Shown piece by piece: positions 25,854 through 34,800 of a DNA stretch of 64,000 nt (the first letter of the stretch is position 1; each line of letters starts with the position of its first letter). The notes beneath the pieces are model-generated. The model saw only the letters and a list, made by a program, of their open reading frames with translations. It was not told the DNA's origin and did not search any database. Source of the stretch: Streptomyces sp. LHD-70 (lineage in GTDB: Bacteria > Actinomycetota > Actinomycetes > Streptomycetales > Streptomycetaceae); the NCBI RefSeq assembly GCF_031157275.1, contig NZ_JAVIFW010000022.1, forward strand, positions 1 to 64,000. Reading direction: 5' to 3'. The position numbers and the translations under genes are program-made.

Positions 25854-26498
25854 TCACCGCTGGTCGTAGCCATGAGCGCCGTACAGCCGGACGAAGCGGG
25901 CCGCGGTGATCGTCCTGCGTCGCACCAGGCCGCGGGCATGCCGCTCGTGCAGCTCGACGCGCTCCTGCCCGCCCTGTCCGATCGGCTGGACGAGCCGGCC
26001 ACCGGTGCGAAGCTGATCCACGAGCGGCTCAGGCACTCGTGGGAAGGCCGCGCAGACGATGACGGCGTCGTACGGGGCACGGGTCGGCATCCCGAGGGTC
26101 CCGTCGCCGAGTACGACCTCGGCATTGCCGACGCCCTGCCCGGTCAGCCGTCGGCGGGCCTCGACGACCAGGTCGGGCCAGCGCTCGACGCTGACGACGT
26201 ACGAAGCCAAGCGGGCCAGCAGCGCGGTCTGCCAGCCGTATCCGGTCCCGACCTCCAGGACCTGTTCGTCTCCGGTGAGGCCGAGAGCGGATACCATCAT
26301 GGCGATCAGCGAGGGCTGGGTGGTCACCTGCCCGTGGGGGAGCGGGACGGGCGTGTCCAGGTACGCGGATGCCACTTCGTCCGCGGGGACGAATTCCGCC
26401 CGGGGAATGCTCCGTACGGCCGCCAGGAGGCGGTCATCGGTCACGCCCACGGCGCGGGCCGCGCGAACCAGGTCCTCGGGGGTCCCCTTATGAGCCAT
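25854..26498 (-). CDS. pcm: Protein-L-isoaspartate O-methyltransferase
   Basis: A 214-aa class I SAM methyltransferase of the PCMT type that marks isoaspartyl residues for repair. The SAM motif VLEVGTGYGWQTALLARL, the preceding PHGQVTTQPSLIAMM and the C-terminal GGRLVQPIGQGGQE are characteristic. ATG 26498 lies just inside the 3' end of an FdhF/YdeP remnant. The full family length is present. Confidence 0.87.
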   Translation of the reverse strand: MAHKGTPEDLVRAARAVGVTDDRLLAAVRSIPRAEFVPADEVASAYLDTPVPLPHGQVTTQPSLIAMMVSALGLTGDEQVLEVGTGYGWQTALLARLASYVVSVERWPDLVVEARRRLTGQGVGNAEVVLGDGTLGMPTRAPYDAVIVCAAFPRVPEPLVDQLRTGGRLVQPIGQGGQERVELHERHARGLVRRRTITAARFVRLYGAHGYDQR

Positions 26499-26945
26499 CG
26501 GACCGCGGGGCCGTGGCGGTCCCGGTCGTGGTGCGTTCCGGTCTGACCACGATCCCCCTCGACGTCGGCGCGTTGCTGATATCGGCCGTACTGTCCCGTG
26601 GCACCAGGACATCGGTCTCCGGGTGGTAGGCGGCGGCCCAGCCGGGTGCGGTCGGGCAGGCGACCAGCCGGAAGTCCTCCGCGCCGCGCTCGGTGCGGTC
26701 CGTCCAGGCACTCACGAGATCCACCCCTTCGCAGTGGGAGAGCCCGAGCGCGGTGCGCTCCGCTGGGCCCTGGCGTACGACGCGCCGGGTGCCTTGCACG
26801 CCGTGACGGCGCTCGTTGTCCTTGCACGGAACAGGGTTCCACTCGTCGACCGATGGTCCGGCGGGCCAGTCGGCTCAGGATCAGCGCGGTCTGCCCGCAC
26901 ACCGTGTGCGCGTGGTTGAGCTCAGTGGAGACGTACGCGGCCTCT
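26488..26945 (-). pseudogene. Remnant of an FdhF/YdeP-family molybdopterin oxidoreductase
   Basis: Two pieces of one family lie in different frames. AYVSTELNHAHTVCGQTALI (about 26870-26945) matches the STKLNRSH-GxxALILPxLGR block, and CEGVDLVSAWTDRTERGAED to PRDSTADISNAPTSRGIVV (26488-26760) matches the C-terminal end. About 600 residues, including the Mo-cofactor domains, are missing and a frameshift separates the pieces. Confidence 0.72.
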
Positions 26946-27300
26946 TGATCGGTAATCGGATCAGCCCGTCCGGAGGTTCCCGCACCCGATGGTCTTGGAC
27001 GGGTGCCGAAGCCTTGGATAGCGCGCCGGCTCGGATGGGACGGTAGGCGCCAAGTCCGGCCGCACCAAGTGATGCGGGCGTCGGCAATAGGGTCGCGATG
27101 GTTGGGCAGGCTCGTGGGAAGCAGCGGTTCGTGGACCATCAGCCGTTGTGCCCCGAGCACTGCGGCGCCGCCCCCACGAAATCGTTCCCGCAGTCATGCG
27201 TGACTCAGGCCGCGGAGACGGGCCAGGGATGTCCATTGGGCCCCGCCCCGTCACGTATTACCGGGTGGGTCGGTCGATATGAGCAGGTCACGCGTGGAGG
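26946..27300. other. Non-coding junction with a partial copy of the att-flank sequence
   Basis: About 27008-27067 resembles the sequence that follows copies B and C of the yjbQ repeat (CCTTGGATAG, then a GTAGGCG-CAAGTCCGGCCGC-CCAA pattern). The yjbQ core itself is not recognisable here. Nothing else is identifiable. Confidence 0.5.
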
Positions 27301-27470
27301 GCTGGCGCAGCCGGGTCAGGGTGTAGGCCGACATGGAGGCGAGCGGGTAGGGCCAGTTCTTCAGGGTCTCTCCGAGCAGCGGGCGGTCTTCGGTGTACTT
27401 GATGTGGAAGGCGCGAAGTCGGGTGTGGACATCAAGTCAGAGCCAGCAGATGTCCAGGTCGTGCTGGGGC
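27301..27470 (-). pseudogene. Unidentified gene remnant
   Basis: The minus strand has an open stretch LRAFHIKYTEDRPLLGET, then LKNWPYPLASMSAYTLTRLR, with protein-like composition, following an in-frame stop. I do not recognise the family. Given the truncated AIPR gene just upstream, it may be its decayed remainder or a separate remnant. Confidence 0.35.
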
Positions 27471-27513
27471 GAGAAGATCTTCTGCGGACGGTGATGTATT
27501 GCTCGTCGACGGA

Positions 27514-27723
27514 GGTTCAGATGCCGTCAATCCCACAGTCGTGTGCGCCCTCCACGATGCCGTCTGCGATTTCGTCGTTGTCGAGGTTCCAGTTCTGCAG
27601 CGCCTTGTCGGCGGCAAAGAACGTGAAGAAGTCGTCCCGGGTCTTCGCTGGTGCGAGCTTGCGGTGTTGGTCCTCCAGGATCCGGTCGAGCAACCGCTGG
27701 TCGTGGTTCTGCGACGACGCCAT
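27514..27723 (-). pseudogene. Truncated AIPR-family (abortive infection) gene, N-terminal part
   Basis: ATG 27723 begins MASSQNHDQRLLDRILEDQH; then follow RDDFFTFFAADKALQNWNL and DEIADGIVEGAHDCGIDGI before a TGA at 27517. This strongly resembles the AIPR N-terminus (DFFELF-AEQ-LKDYDLSYDEI--GIV--GGDGGIDGI). In that context the TGA looks like a nonsense change of a Trp/Tyr codon, and reading on gives TSVDEQYI before similarity is lost. AIPR proteins act in phage abortive infection; this copy cannot be functional. Confidence 0.7.
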
Positions 27724-28110
27724 GAAGCACCTTATTGATACAGAGGGACCTGGCCGGAAGTTTGACAGCGACCGTCGCGGAAGAACAGCCCGCGCCCACG
27801 GGCGAGTTGAGGCACCAAAGGGAGTGCGGGGACGTTCGTGGGTCTCTCGTCCGCCGTGGCGCGCTTCTCGGGTCGTCGGGTCTCGCGGCGCGATCGCGAA
27901 ACCCGACGAGAATTCATCTGGTGTATCGAGTGTTATGCCTGCTGTCGCGCAGACAGTCTGAGCCGACTGCGGGCAGCTTCGAAACCTGTTCGGGCTGGGC
28001 CCCGCAAAGCGATGGCCAAATACTGGGCGCTGCGCATGTCCGAGCTGCGAATAGTAAGTGGGGGGATATCGTGCCCGTGATGCGCCCAGGATGCGCAACC
28101 TGCTGTGAGC
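27724..28110. other. Non-coding stretch between remnants
   Basis: No gene or strong structure is seen. It would include the former AIPR promoter. Confidence 0.5.
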
Positions 28111-28315
28111 TCATCTTTCGAACCCGTCCTCGGTCCAGCGGGTCATGTTCTCGAACGCGTCCAGAGCCCTGCGGTCGTGGGTCCCGTAACGTCGCTGGCA
28201 ATCGCGGCCCATCCGTTCGTACAGCTCGATCGCGCCGCGCTCGTCGCCGGACTCGCCTGTCAGTTCGGCGAGTTCACCACGGGCAACGAGAGTCTCCGGG
28301 CGTCGGGGTGTCGCG
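28111..28315 (-). pseudogene. C-terminal fragment of a tetratricopeptide-type protein
   Basis: The minus strand ends with LVARGELAELTGESGDERG, AIELYERMGRDCQRRYG, THDRRALDAFENMTRW and a stop at 28111. The pattern resembles actinobacterial TPR proteins in which AGEALALYERLLADRERVLG-like units occur. No start or upstream repeats remain. Confidence 0.5.
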
Positions 28316-28474
28316 GTCTCGGGTGGTTTCGAAGGGGCTCGGGGAAGCGGGTTGGCTCCCCGATGGCTCCCAGGGCTCGAACCGCCCGCACCCTGCCATT
28401 GACGCCCCCTACATACTTGGCGCGGCGCTCGGGGCGTAGGTCCACGAGGCTGAGACTGATCGACACGGCGGCCG

Positions 28475-30439
28475 TTAGCGTCCCGGCGGAGGCGCCGGCC
28501 ACACGATCCCATCGACCGCCGCGCCGAGGAGGTCGCCGAGCCGATGCCAGGCGCCCGGGCCGGCGTGCGACATTGGGCTCGCTGCGAACCGCTGCCAAGC
28601 CGCGTCACTGTCTCCGAGCACCTCGGACACGTAGGCCGCGACGGCGGGATGAGTGGTGTCATAGCGCGGGCCGCGGACTTTGAGTGCTGACCAGGCGGGC
28701 AGCAGCCTGAGCAGCTCAGGAGGGCACTCGGGCCGTGCCAGCATGATCTCGGCCCAGCTTCCTCGCAGTTCGGGTCCGCCGCCCAGGCGCCTGCGCAGGT
28801 GCAGTGTGAGGTCGAGCAGAGTCTGCTGCGGGGCGGAGTGGCGGGCCAGTACGTCGTCGAAGGTGAGGGACTTTCGGTAGGAGCGGGCGGCGAAGGAGAG
28901 CAGGGCCTCCTCGACGAGCGCGTCGTTTCCCGTGTGCCGGTCCAGGTACGCAACGAGAACAGCCTCGTCGGCGTCGGCAAGCTGTCTGAACCGGATGCTT
29001 AGCGGGTCGCCGAGGGAGGCTGTGCGTCGGCCAGGCAGGGCAGGGACGGGACCCGTGACGAGCGGCATGATGGTGGCAATCAGTTCCTTGGCCCGTTGGT
29101 TTTTCTTCCACGCAGAATGGCTGGACGGGTAGCCGTGTGCACCGGACCGGGCAGCCAGGGACCTCCTGGTGTCCTCGACTACGAGGCGCGCCTTCTGCCG
29201 CGCCTCCTCCGGGACTTCGGGGAGATGTACGAGGAGTGCGTGCAACCAGCCGAGATCGCGCACGACCCGATAGCGCGAAGCGGGTTCCGGTTCCCAGAGG
29301 TTCAGAGCCGAAAGGCAGATAGTTGCGAACCGAGTGCCGAGGGCGGCGACGAGCTCCTGGGACGCCAGCCATTCTCGGGGCTGGCCGTAACGCCGGGCCT
29401 CGCCGGGGTTGAGGAGGAACCGCCAGGTCTGGCTTCCTGCCCGCTCCACCCAGTCGACAGCGGAGCGGCAGAGGATGGTCTGGATGGACTCGGACTGCAT
29501 CTCCTCGTCGAGGAATCGTTCCACGTAGTCCCGCTCCTCCTGGGACGCGGCCGCCAACGCGTCGGCGTAGCGCTCCCGTGCCTGCGCGGGCGTCAGCCCG
29601 TCCCGGCAGGATCGGTAAATCCGAGTGACGAGGACCGCACGCTCGAAGGACTCCAGATTGTGTGCCGCGACTTCCTCCAACAAGGCTGGTTCTACGTGCC
29701 ACGGTATGGAGCCGAGCAGGTGCTCACGCACCACGCGATCGGCGGCGGGCTGCCTCGCGGACCAGGTCAGCAGGCGGCGGTGATGTTCGGTCTGGGCCCG
29801 GAGGACGCCGTCCCACATGCTTTTCCATGCGTCGGATGCGGCACGGTGGCGCTCCATCCACGCATCGACGTCTTCTTCGCCGTCATGCTTGTCCGGCCCG
29901 AGTGGGAGGCAGTCGAGGGCTGCGACGAACACGTCCTCGTGCAGGCCGTGTTCACCAAGAACGACCTGGGCGGGCGTCGGATCCTTCAGCAGCTCGGGGG
30001 CGATGGGCAGGCGCGATGTCGAGCGACGGCGGAGCTCAGCGGCGACGGCGTGGATGAGTGCTATGCCACCCCCTCTCCGGCCAAGTGCACCGAGTTGCGC
30101 CTCGGTGTACTTCTCCAGGACTTGCGCCCTGTACGCGTCCCGGCAGCCTTGGTGCGACAGGGCGACGCGGGTCAAGTCCATGCGACCGGTCGTCATGTGC
30201 GGGCGCGGTTCGCGATTGAGGTCGCTCTCCACCGCCATAGCCAGCAGCCACTCGGGCGCCGACTTTGCGAGCGGTCCCGTAAGCAGGGACATGGCCAGGC
30301 CGTCTCGATCCGTGCCCGGGGGTGCCGTGCGTATCGCCTCGACAGCCATGCGTGTAGGTGGGGAATCGTCGAACGCCTGCGCGATCACTGTACGCAGGAA
30401 GTCGTAAGGAAGAGACAAGCGTGATTCCGCCGCGGCCAT
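28475..30439 (-). CDS. Unrecognised 654-aa protein downstream of the Wadjet operon
   Basis: I do not recognise a domain. The protein is largely alpha-helical by composition, with Leu/Ala/Arg-rich segments that could form HEAT-like or TPR-like repeats. There is no signal peptide, membrane segment or P-loop. ATG 30439 (MAAAESRLSLPYDFL) is preferred, with GGAG four bases before it; a TTG further upstream at 30526 keeps the frame open. It lies 142 bp after jetD on the same strand, so it may be co-transcribed with jetABCD, but it is not one of the four known Wadjet components. Codon use fits a real gene over the full length. Confidence 0.7.
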   Translation of the reverse strand: MAAAESRLSLPYDFLRTVIAQAFDDSPPTRMAVEAIRTAPPGTDRDGLAMSLLTGPLAKSAPEWLLAMAVESDLNREPRPHMTTGRMDLTRVALSHQGCRDAYRAQVLEKYTEAQLGALGRRGGGIALIHAVAAELRRRSTSRLPIAPELLKDPTPAQVVLGEHGLHEDVFVAALDCLPLGPDKHDGEEDVDAWMERHRAASDAWKSMWDGVLRAQTEHHRRLLTWSARQPAADRVVREHLLGSIPWHVEPALLEEVAAHNLESFERAVLVTRIYRSCRDGLTPAQARERYADALAAASQEERDYVERFLDEEMQSESIQTILCRSAVDWVERAGSQTWRFLLNPGEARRYGQPREWLASQELVAALGTRFATICLSALNLWEPEPASRYRVVRDLGWLHALLVHLPEVPEEARQKARLVVEDTRRSLAARSGAHGYPSSHSAWKKNQRAKELIATIMPLVTGPVPALPGRRTASLGDPLSIRFRQLADADEAVLVAYLDRHTGNDALVEEALLSFAARSYRKSLTFDDVLARHSAPQQTLLDLTLHLRRRLGGGPELRGSWAEIMLARPECPPELLRLLPAWSALKVRGPRYDTTHPAVAAYVSEVLGDSDAAWQRFAASPMSHAGPGAWHRLGDLLGAAVDGIVWPAPPPGR

Positions 30440-30581
30440 CGGACTCCAATCGTCGACACCGCACCGCGACGTGATCCTCTGGTCAGAGCCACCCGGGCGC
30501 GGCGACGTATCAGGTGTGAGCGTCAATCATGCCGAAAAGGGCTGACAATCCATGCGAGTTCGGCATGATGCCGACGTCGCT

Positions 30582-31862
30582 CTACATCTGGCATGACAGG
30601 TCTACCACCAAGAGATCGAGGGTGGCCTCCTCGTGGAGCGCGACGCCGAGGGCGGTCATGGCGGGGGCGAGGTCCGGGTCCCAGTCCGCGTCGACCGGCT
30701 GTCCGGCGAGTGCCAGTTGAGGGATTCCTTCGGCCTGACTGCGGGCGGCCAGGTGCTCGTAGTCCGCGGTGCCCATGCGCCACGGCAGGGCTTCGTAGCG
30801 GCGGATGACCCGGTTGGCCAGAGCGATCCCCGGCCAGTCGAAGTCGCCGTGGTACGCGAAGCGGCAACCCGTGGCGGCGAGGGCGTCGAGAAGCGTGAAG
30901 ACCACGGTGGCGGCGCTCCCGGAGGTGCACACGATGGGCTGAACGCAGGCCGCATCCGCTGCGGCTTCCACCACACGCGGATTCTCACAGATGTGGATGA
31001 GCGTTGCGGCGGGGAGCTGCAGCCGCAGGTCATGGAGGTCGCGTGGTGTGACGTGAACTTCGCAGTGATGGTCGGCCCGCTCCCGCAGAGCCCGCTCCCG
31101 CCAGCCCTCGCCAACGGGTCGCAACCCGTAGGTGAGCACCGTGCCGGAGACCTCGTCCGGCGTGACGGACACCAGTCGCCACAGAGCGCGTCGGCCGGCC
31201 GCGTCGTCGGGGAACTCGGTGCCATGGGCGAGGGCGACGCCGCGTTGGACGAGGCGTGCGAGCCAGGTGCCGTCGTCGAGGCCGTGCGCGGAGCCGGTCG
31301 TCATGGCGGCGAGCTCTCCTCGGCCGCGTGTGCCGTTGCGTTCAGTTCCTTCGGGCCCGAGGAGAGCGGTGAGGACTTGGACCGCCTGCTGGAGTGTCCA
31401 TATCGCCGCTTCAGGCGTCACTCCTTTCGGAACACCGGCACGGCGCAGCAGGTCGTACCACTGCCGGGGCCATTCCTGGTCGGCGAGCGGGGAGGCGTCC
31501 AGTGACGAAGCAAGGGACGACCACACCTGCTCCCGCCGTGCCGCCACGTCCGCGCGGACGGCACGGCGGTCGGTGAGCGGCGGCCCGAGTTCTTCCAGGG
31601 TCTGTCTGAGTCCGAGTCCGGCGGCTGAAGCGCGTAGCCGTGCGTCGAGTACATCGAGCCGTACGGTCACGGCGGCACCTGTGAGGGGTTTGCCCAGTAG
31701 GAGGGATAGATCGTTGCGTTCCTGGGCGTTCATCGTGGTCAGCCGGAGCGAACCCGTGGCCTGTACGCCGTTGCTCTCCAGGCGTTTACGTGCCCCCTGC
31801 CACAGCCGGGTGAGTCCAGGTCCCGTCAGCCATTCGCGCGTTGCGGCGGGCAGCCCGCTCAT
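30582..31862 (-). CDS. jetD: Wadjet type II nuclease subunit JetD (TOPRIM)
   Basis: A 426-aa protein of the TIGR02679 type, with an N-terminal DUF3323-like and a C-terminal DUF2399 TOPRIM domain. The TOPRIM residues are visible: HICENPRVVE (about residue 290) supplies the Glu and HGDFDWPG (about residue 335) the DxD. JetD cleaves closed circular DNA loaded by the JetABC SMC complex, restricting plasmids. ATG 31862 overlaps the jetC stop in ATGA, indicating translational coupling. It is the last Wadjet gene of the operon. Confidence 0.9.
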   Translation of the reverse strand: MSGLPAATREWLTGPGLTRLWQGARKRLESNGVQATGSLRLTTMNAQERNDLSLLLGKPLTGAAVTVRLDVLDARLRASAAGLGLRQTLEELGPPLTDRRAVRADVAARREQVWSSLASSLDASPLADQEWPRQWYDLLRRAGVPKGVTPEAAIWTLQQAVQVLTALLGPEGTERNGTRGRGELAAMTTGSAHGLDDGTWLARLVQRGVALAHGTEFPDDAAGRRALWRLVSVTPDEVSGTVLTYGLRPVGEGWRERALRERADHHCEVHVTPRDLHDLRLQLPAATLIHICENPRVVEAAADAACVQPIVCTSGSAATVVFTLLDALAATGCRFAYHGDFDWPGIALANRVIRRYEALPWRMGTADYEHLAARSQAEGIPQLALAGQPVDADWDPDLAPAMTALGVALHEEATLDLLVVDLSCQM

Positions 31863-34800
31863 ACGGACACCAGACGCCGGTGCCGACCGTTCCAGGTGTA
31901 GTGCAGGGTGGCCACCCCGCGTACGTGGGGATCACGGAGGCACTCATAGATATGCAGGGACGGAACCTCGGGCCAGTTGCCCATGAGCCGCTCGCTGGTG
32001 AGGACGAAGTCGAGATCGAGGTCGACGAGGATACGGCCCAGTCGGCCGTGGGTGGGTTCATCGACCTTGGCGAAAGCGTCGTCCAGGAGGATCAGGCGTG
32101 GTGCGTGCGGTGCCGACTCGGCGAGGCTGGTGAAGTGGGCGGCTGCTGCGGCGAAGAGGACGAGGTAGGAGAGGACCCGTTGTTCGCCCTGGCTGAGCCC
32201 CGTCCGGCCGGTCAGCTTCCTACGGCGGCCCGGGGCCGCGTCCTCGACCACAAAGGTGTGGAAGCGGAACCAGTCTCGGTAGTCCAGCGCGGTCCGCAGA
32301 TGGGCGGCGTAACCGGCTGATGGGTCGGCACGGCGGGCGTCCTCGATCCGGCGTTGCAGCACCTCGCGCAGCTGCTCGGTCTGGTCGCGCGTCCTGAGGC
32401 TGGACGGACTGCGCAGCAGCTCGATGGCTGCGCGTACATCCGCGTCCACGTCCTCGTCGAGCTTCCACAGCAGTTCGACGCCGAGACCGTGGGAGGTGCG
32501 CACGGTCCGCAGAGTGTCGTTGAGAGCCGCGACCAGGTTCGCAGCGGTGATGACCTGTGCCGAGAGGTGGTCACCTAGCTCGCCGGTCAGGAACCGCTGG
32601 AAGACCTCACGTTCGCGCTCGGTGAGCCGCCCTCGAGCCTCCGCGGCCTGAACCGCGATCCGCTCGCCCACGGCCGCGACGTCATGAGACCCGTGGTCGT
32701 CGACCAAGCGGCACACCTTGATCCCGTCGTGCTCCTCCAGCTGCGCGTCGAACCCGCCGGCCAATTGATCGCGCAGATCGGTGTGACGGTTGAGCAGGGT
32801 GCTGTCTGACACCTCGCCCTTCGGGCGGCCGAGGGCTTGCTCCACGCCGTCGGCGAGGGCCCGCAGCGCTCGCAGACGGCTGCGCACGCCCGCGCCGGGA
32901 TCGTCCGACACGTACTCGGGCAGCAAGGACCGGTCGAGGCCGGCGCCGAGCACCACCTCCGGTCGGCCGAGAGCAGCGCGAAGAGCGCTGCCGGTGTCGA
33001 TGACCGTCGTTTCCTGGTCCGCCAGGGCCCCACGCAGGCGTTTCTCGTCCTCTTCTGCGCGCACGCGCTGGTCGTGGAGGTCGTCGCGCGCTCGTTGCGC
33101 CCCGGGCAGGCCGCGGACGGCGTTCGCGATGCGCTGTTTGGCCTCCTGCTCGCGGGAGAGGATCTCCTCCTCGGACGATCCGATGGCCTCCTCGCGGGTA
33201 CGCAGGTCCTGCTCAGCGGTGCGCAGTCCGGCGAGGTGGAGCCGGTAGCTCTCGTCCGCGGCCAGACGATCCTCTTGGGCGCGTCCGTACCGGTCGGCAT
33301 CGGCCTGGTTAGTACCGAGCCGCTCGCGCGTGCCGCTGACGGCCCTGCGCAGATGCCCGATACCGCCGAGCAGGCCGGTCAGCGCGGTGCGCACACGGTC
33401 CAGGGCGGCCGGGTCGCCGGGCAGGTCGTGGGCGGTGGCGGTGGCCTCCGACTTGGTCCGCGCCGATACCGCGAGAGCGCGTGCCTCCTCCGCCAGCCGC
33501 GCCGCCCGGGTCGCCTTGGCGGTCAGGTCGCGCAGCGTCCGCTCGGCTGATTCAGTCCTGCTCCAGGCGTCCGCGAGATTGCGTGCGCTGGGGAAATCCC
33601 GTTCCGCGAGCGTGAGAGTTCGACGCATGGCATCGGCTGCGGCGAGCTCCTCGCGGATATCGGCCAGCCGCTGTGCAGTCTGCGCGATCCGCTCCTCCAA
33701 CTCGGCGAGGATGCGTCGCCGGGTCTCGGCGCGTACGGCGGCTCCCACGTATTCGGTGTCGCCCTTGTCGTGACGACCACTGAGTACGCCCAGGCGCCAA
33801 CTGCCGTCATAGGAAACCGCGTTGTGCGCGGAGGTCTCCTGTGTTGATGCGAGTGCGATGGTGGCCAGCAGACCCTCCACCTGCTCGGCCGTGACGCCGC
33901 AACCCGGTTCAGGGGCTGGGCGCAGGGCCGAGGCGAGAGTTGGCCTGTCGGACAGCGCGGGACCCGGCTGGAGAAGGGTGTCCCGGGTGCGCGGATCGAG
34001 CAGGATGCCGTCCGCACTCACCCACGCGTTCAGGACTCCGCTCGCCTCCAGCGCCCCTTCCAGACCGGCTCGGTCGGTCGGAGCCAGTTCGTCCACGAAG
34101 TCCACGAGCCGGTAGAAAGGTGCTCCACTGCCCGGCGTCCTCGCGGCAGCGCGATGGTGCGGAGCCGGCGGCTCGGGGTCGGTACGTTGCTCCCAGTCCC
34201 GCTTCTGCTCCGTTAGGTGGTCGAGTTCTTCGCTGAGCCGGTTGACGCTGAGTGCCAGGGCGTCTCGGTGTCCGGTGAGTTCCTCGCCGTACGGCTCCAA
34301 TGCGGCCTGAGCGGTCCGCCACGCCTGGCTGTCGATGTCGGGGGGCAGCGTACGGTCCGCGAAGGGCGCGTCGGTAGAGGTCTCGTGGCCGACGGTGGCG
34401 TGGACGGCGTCCAGTGATGGGCAGTCGGGACCCAGCGCATTCCACGTGTGCGCCGCCCACTCGGCGACTTGCCGGGAGTAGGCGCCGCTCTCCTCGGCGA
34501 CCTTTTGCCGACTGTCGTCGAGGTGGCTGGCGGCCTCTTCCGCCTCGCCCTCCACCCGTTCGCGCTCGGCATCGGCCTGAGCTGCCGCAGCTCGGGCCTC
34601 GTCCGCCCGTGAGATGAGGCGGGTCACCTCCTGAACCATCCGGGCCCGGTTTTTCGCGACCACCTCGGCGTTCTCCAACTGGTCCTGCCAGGACCGCAGC
34701 CCTTCCTGCGCCGTGACTGTGTCCACGCGGGCCACCGACCGGTGCCGTACGGCGCGCGTCTCCCCGTCCGGAGTCGTCAGCTCGTTCTCGGTGGCCTGGG

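Noticed and set aside
25854..26799. A possible methyltransferase-modified RiPP cluster (PCMT next to a ~100-aa ORF)
   Set aside because: The small ORF matches the C-terminal end of FdhF/YdeP oxidoreductases, and no ATP-grasp ligase or precursor-like repeat is present. A plain PCMT beside a pseudogene explains it.
28111..28980. A 289-aa gene on the minus strand
   Set aside because: Most of its length runs in a shadow frame of the 654-aa gene. Only the last ~65 residues look like a real (TPR-type) protein fragment.
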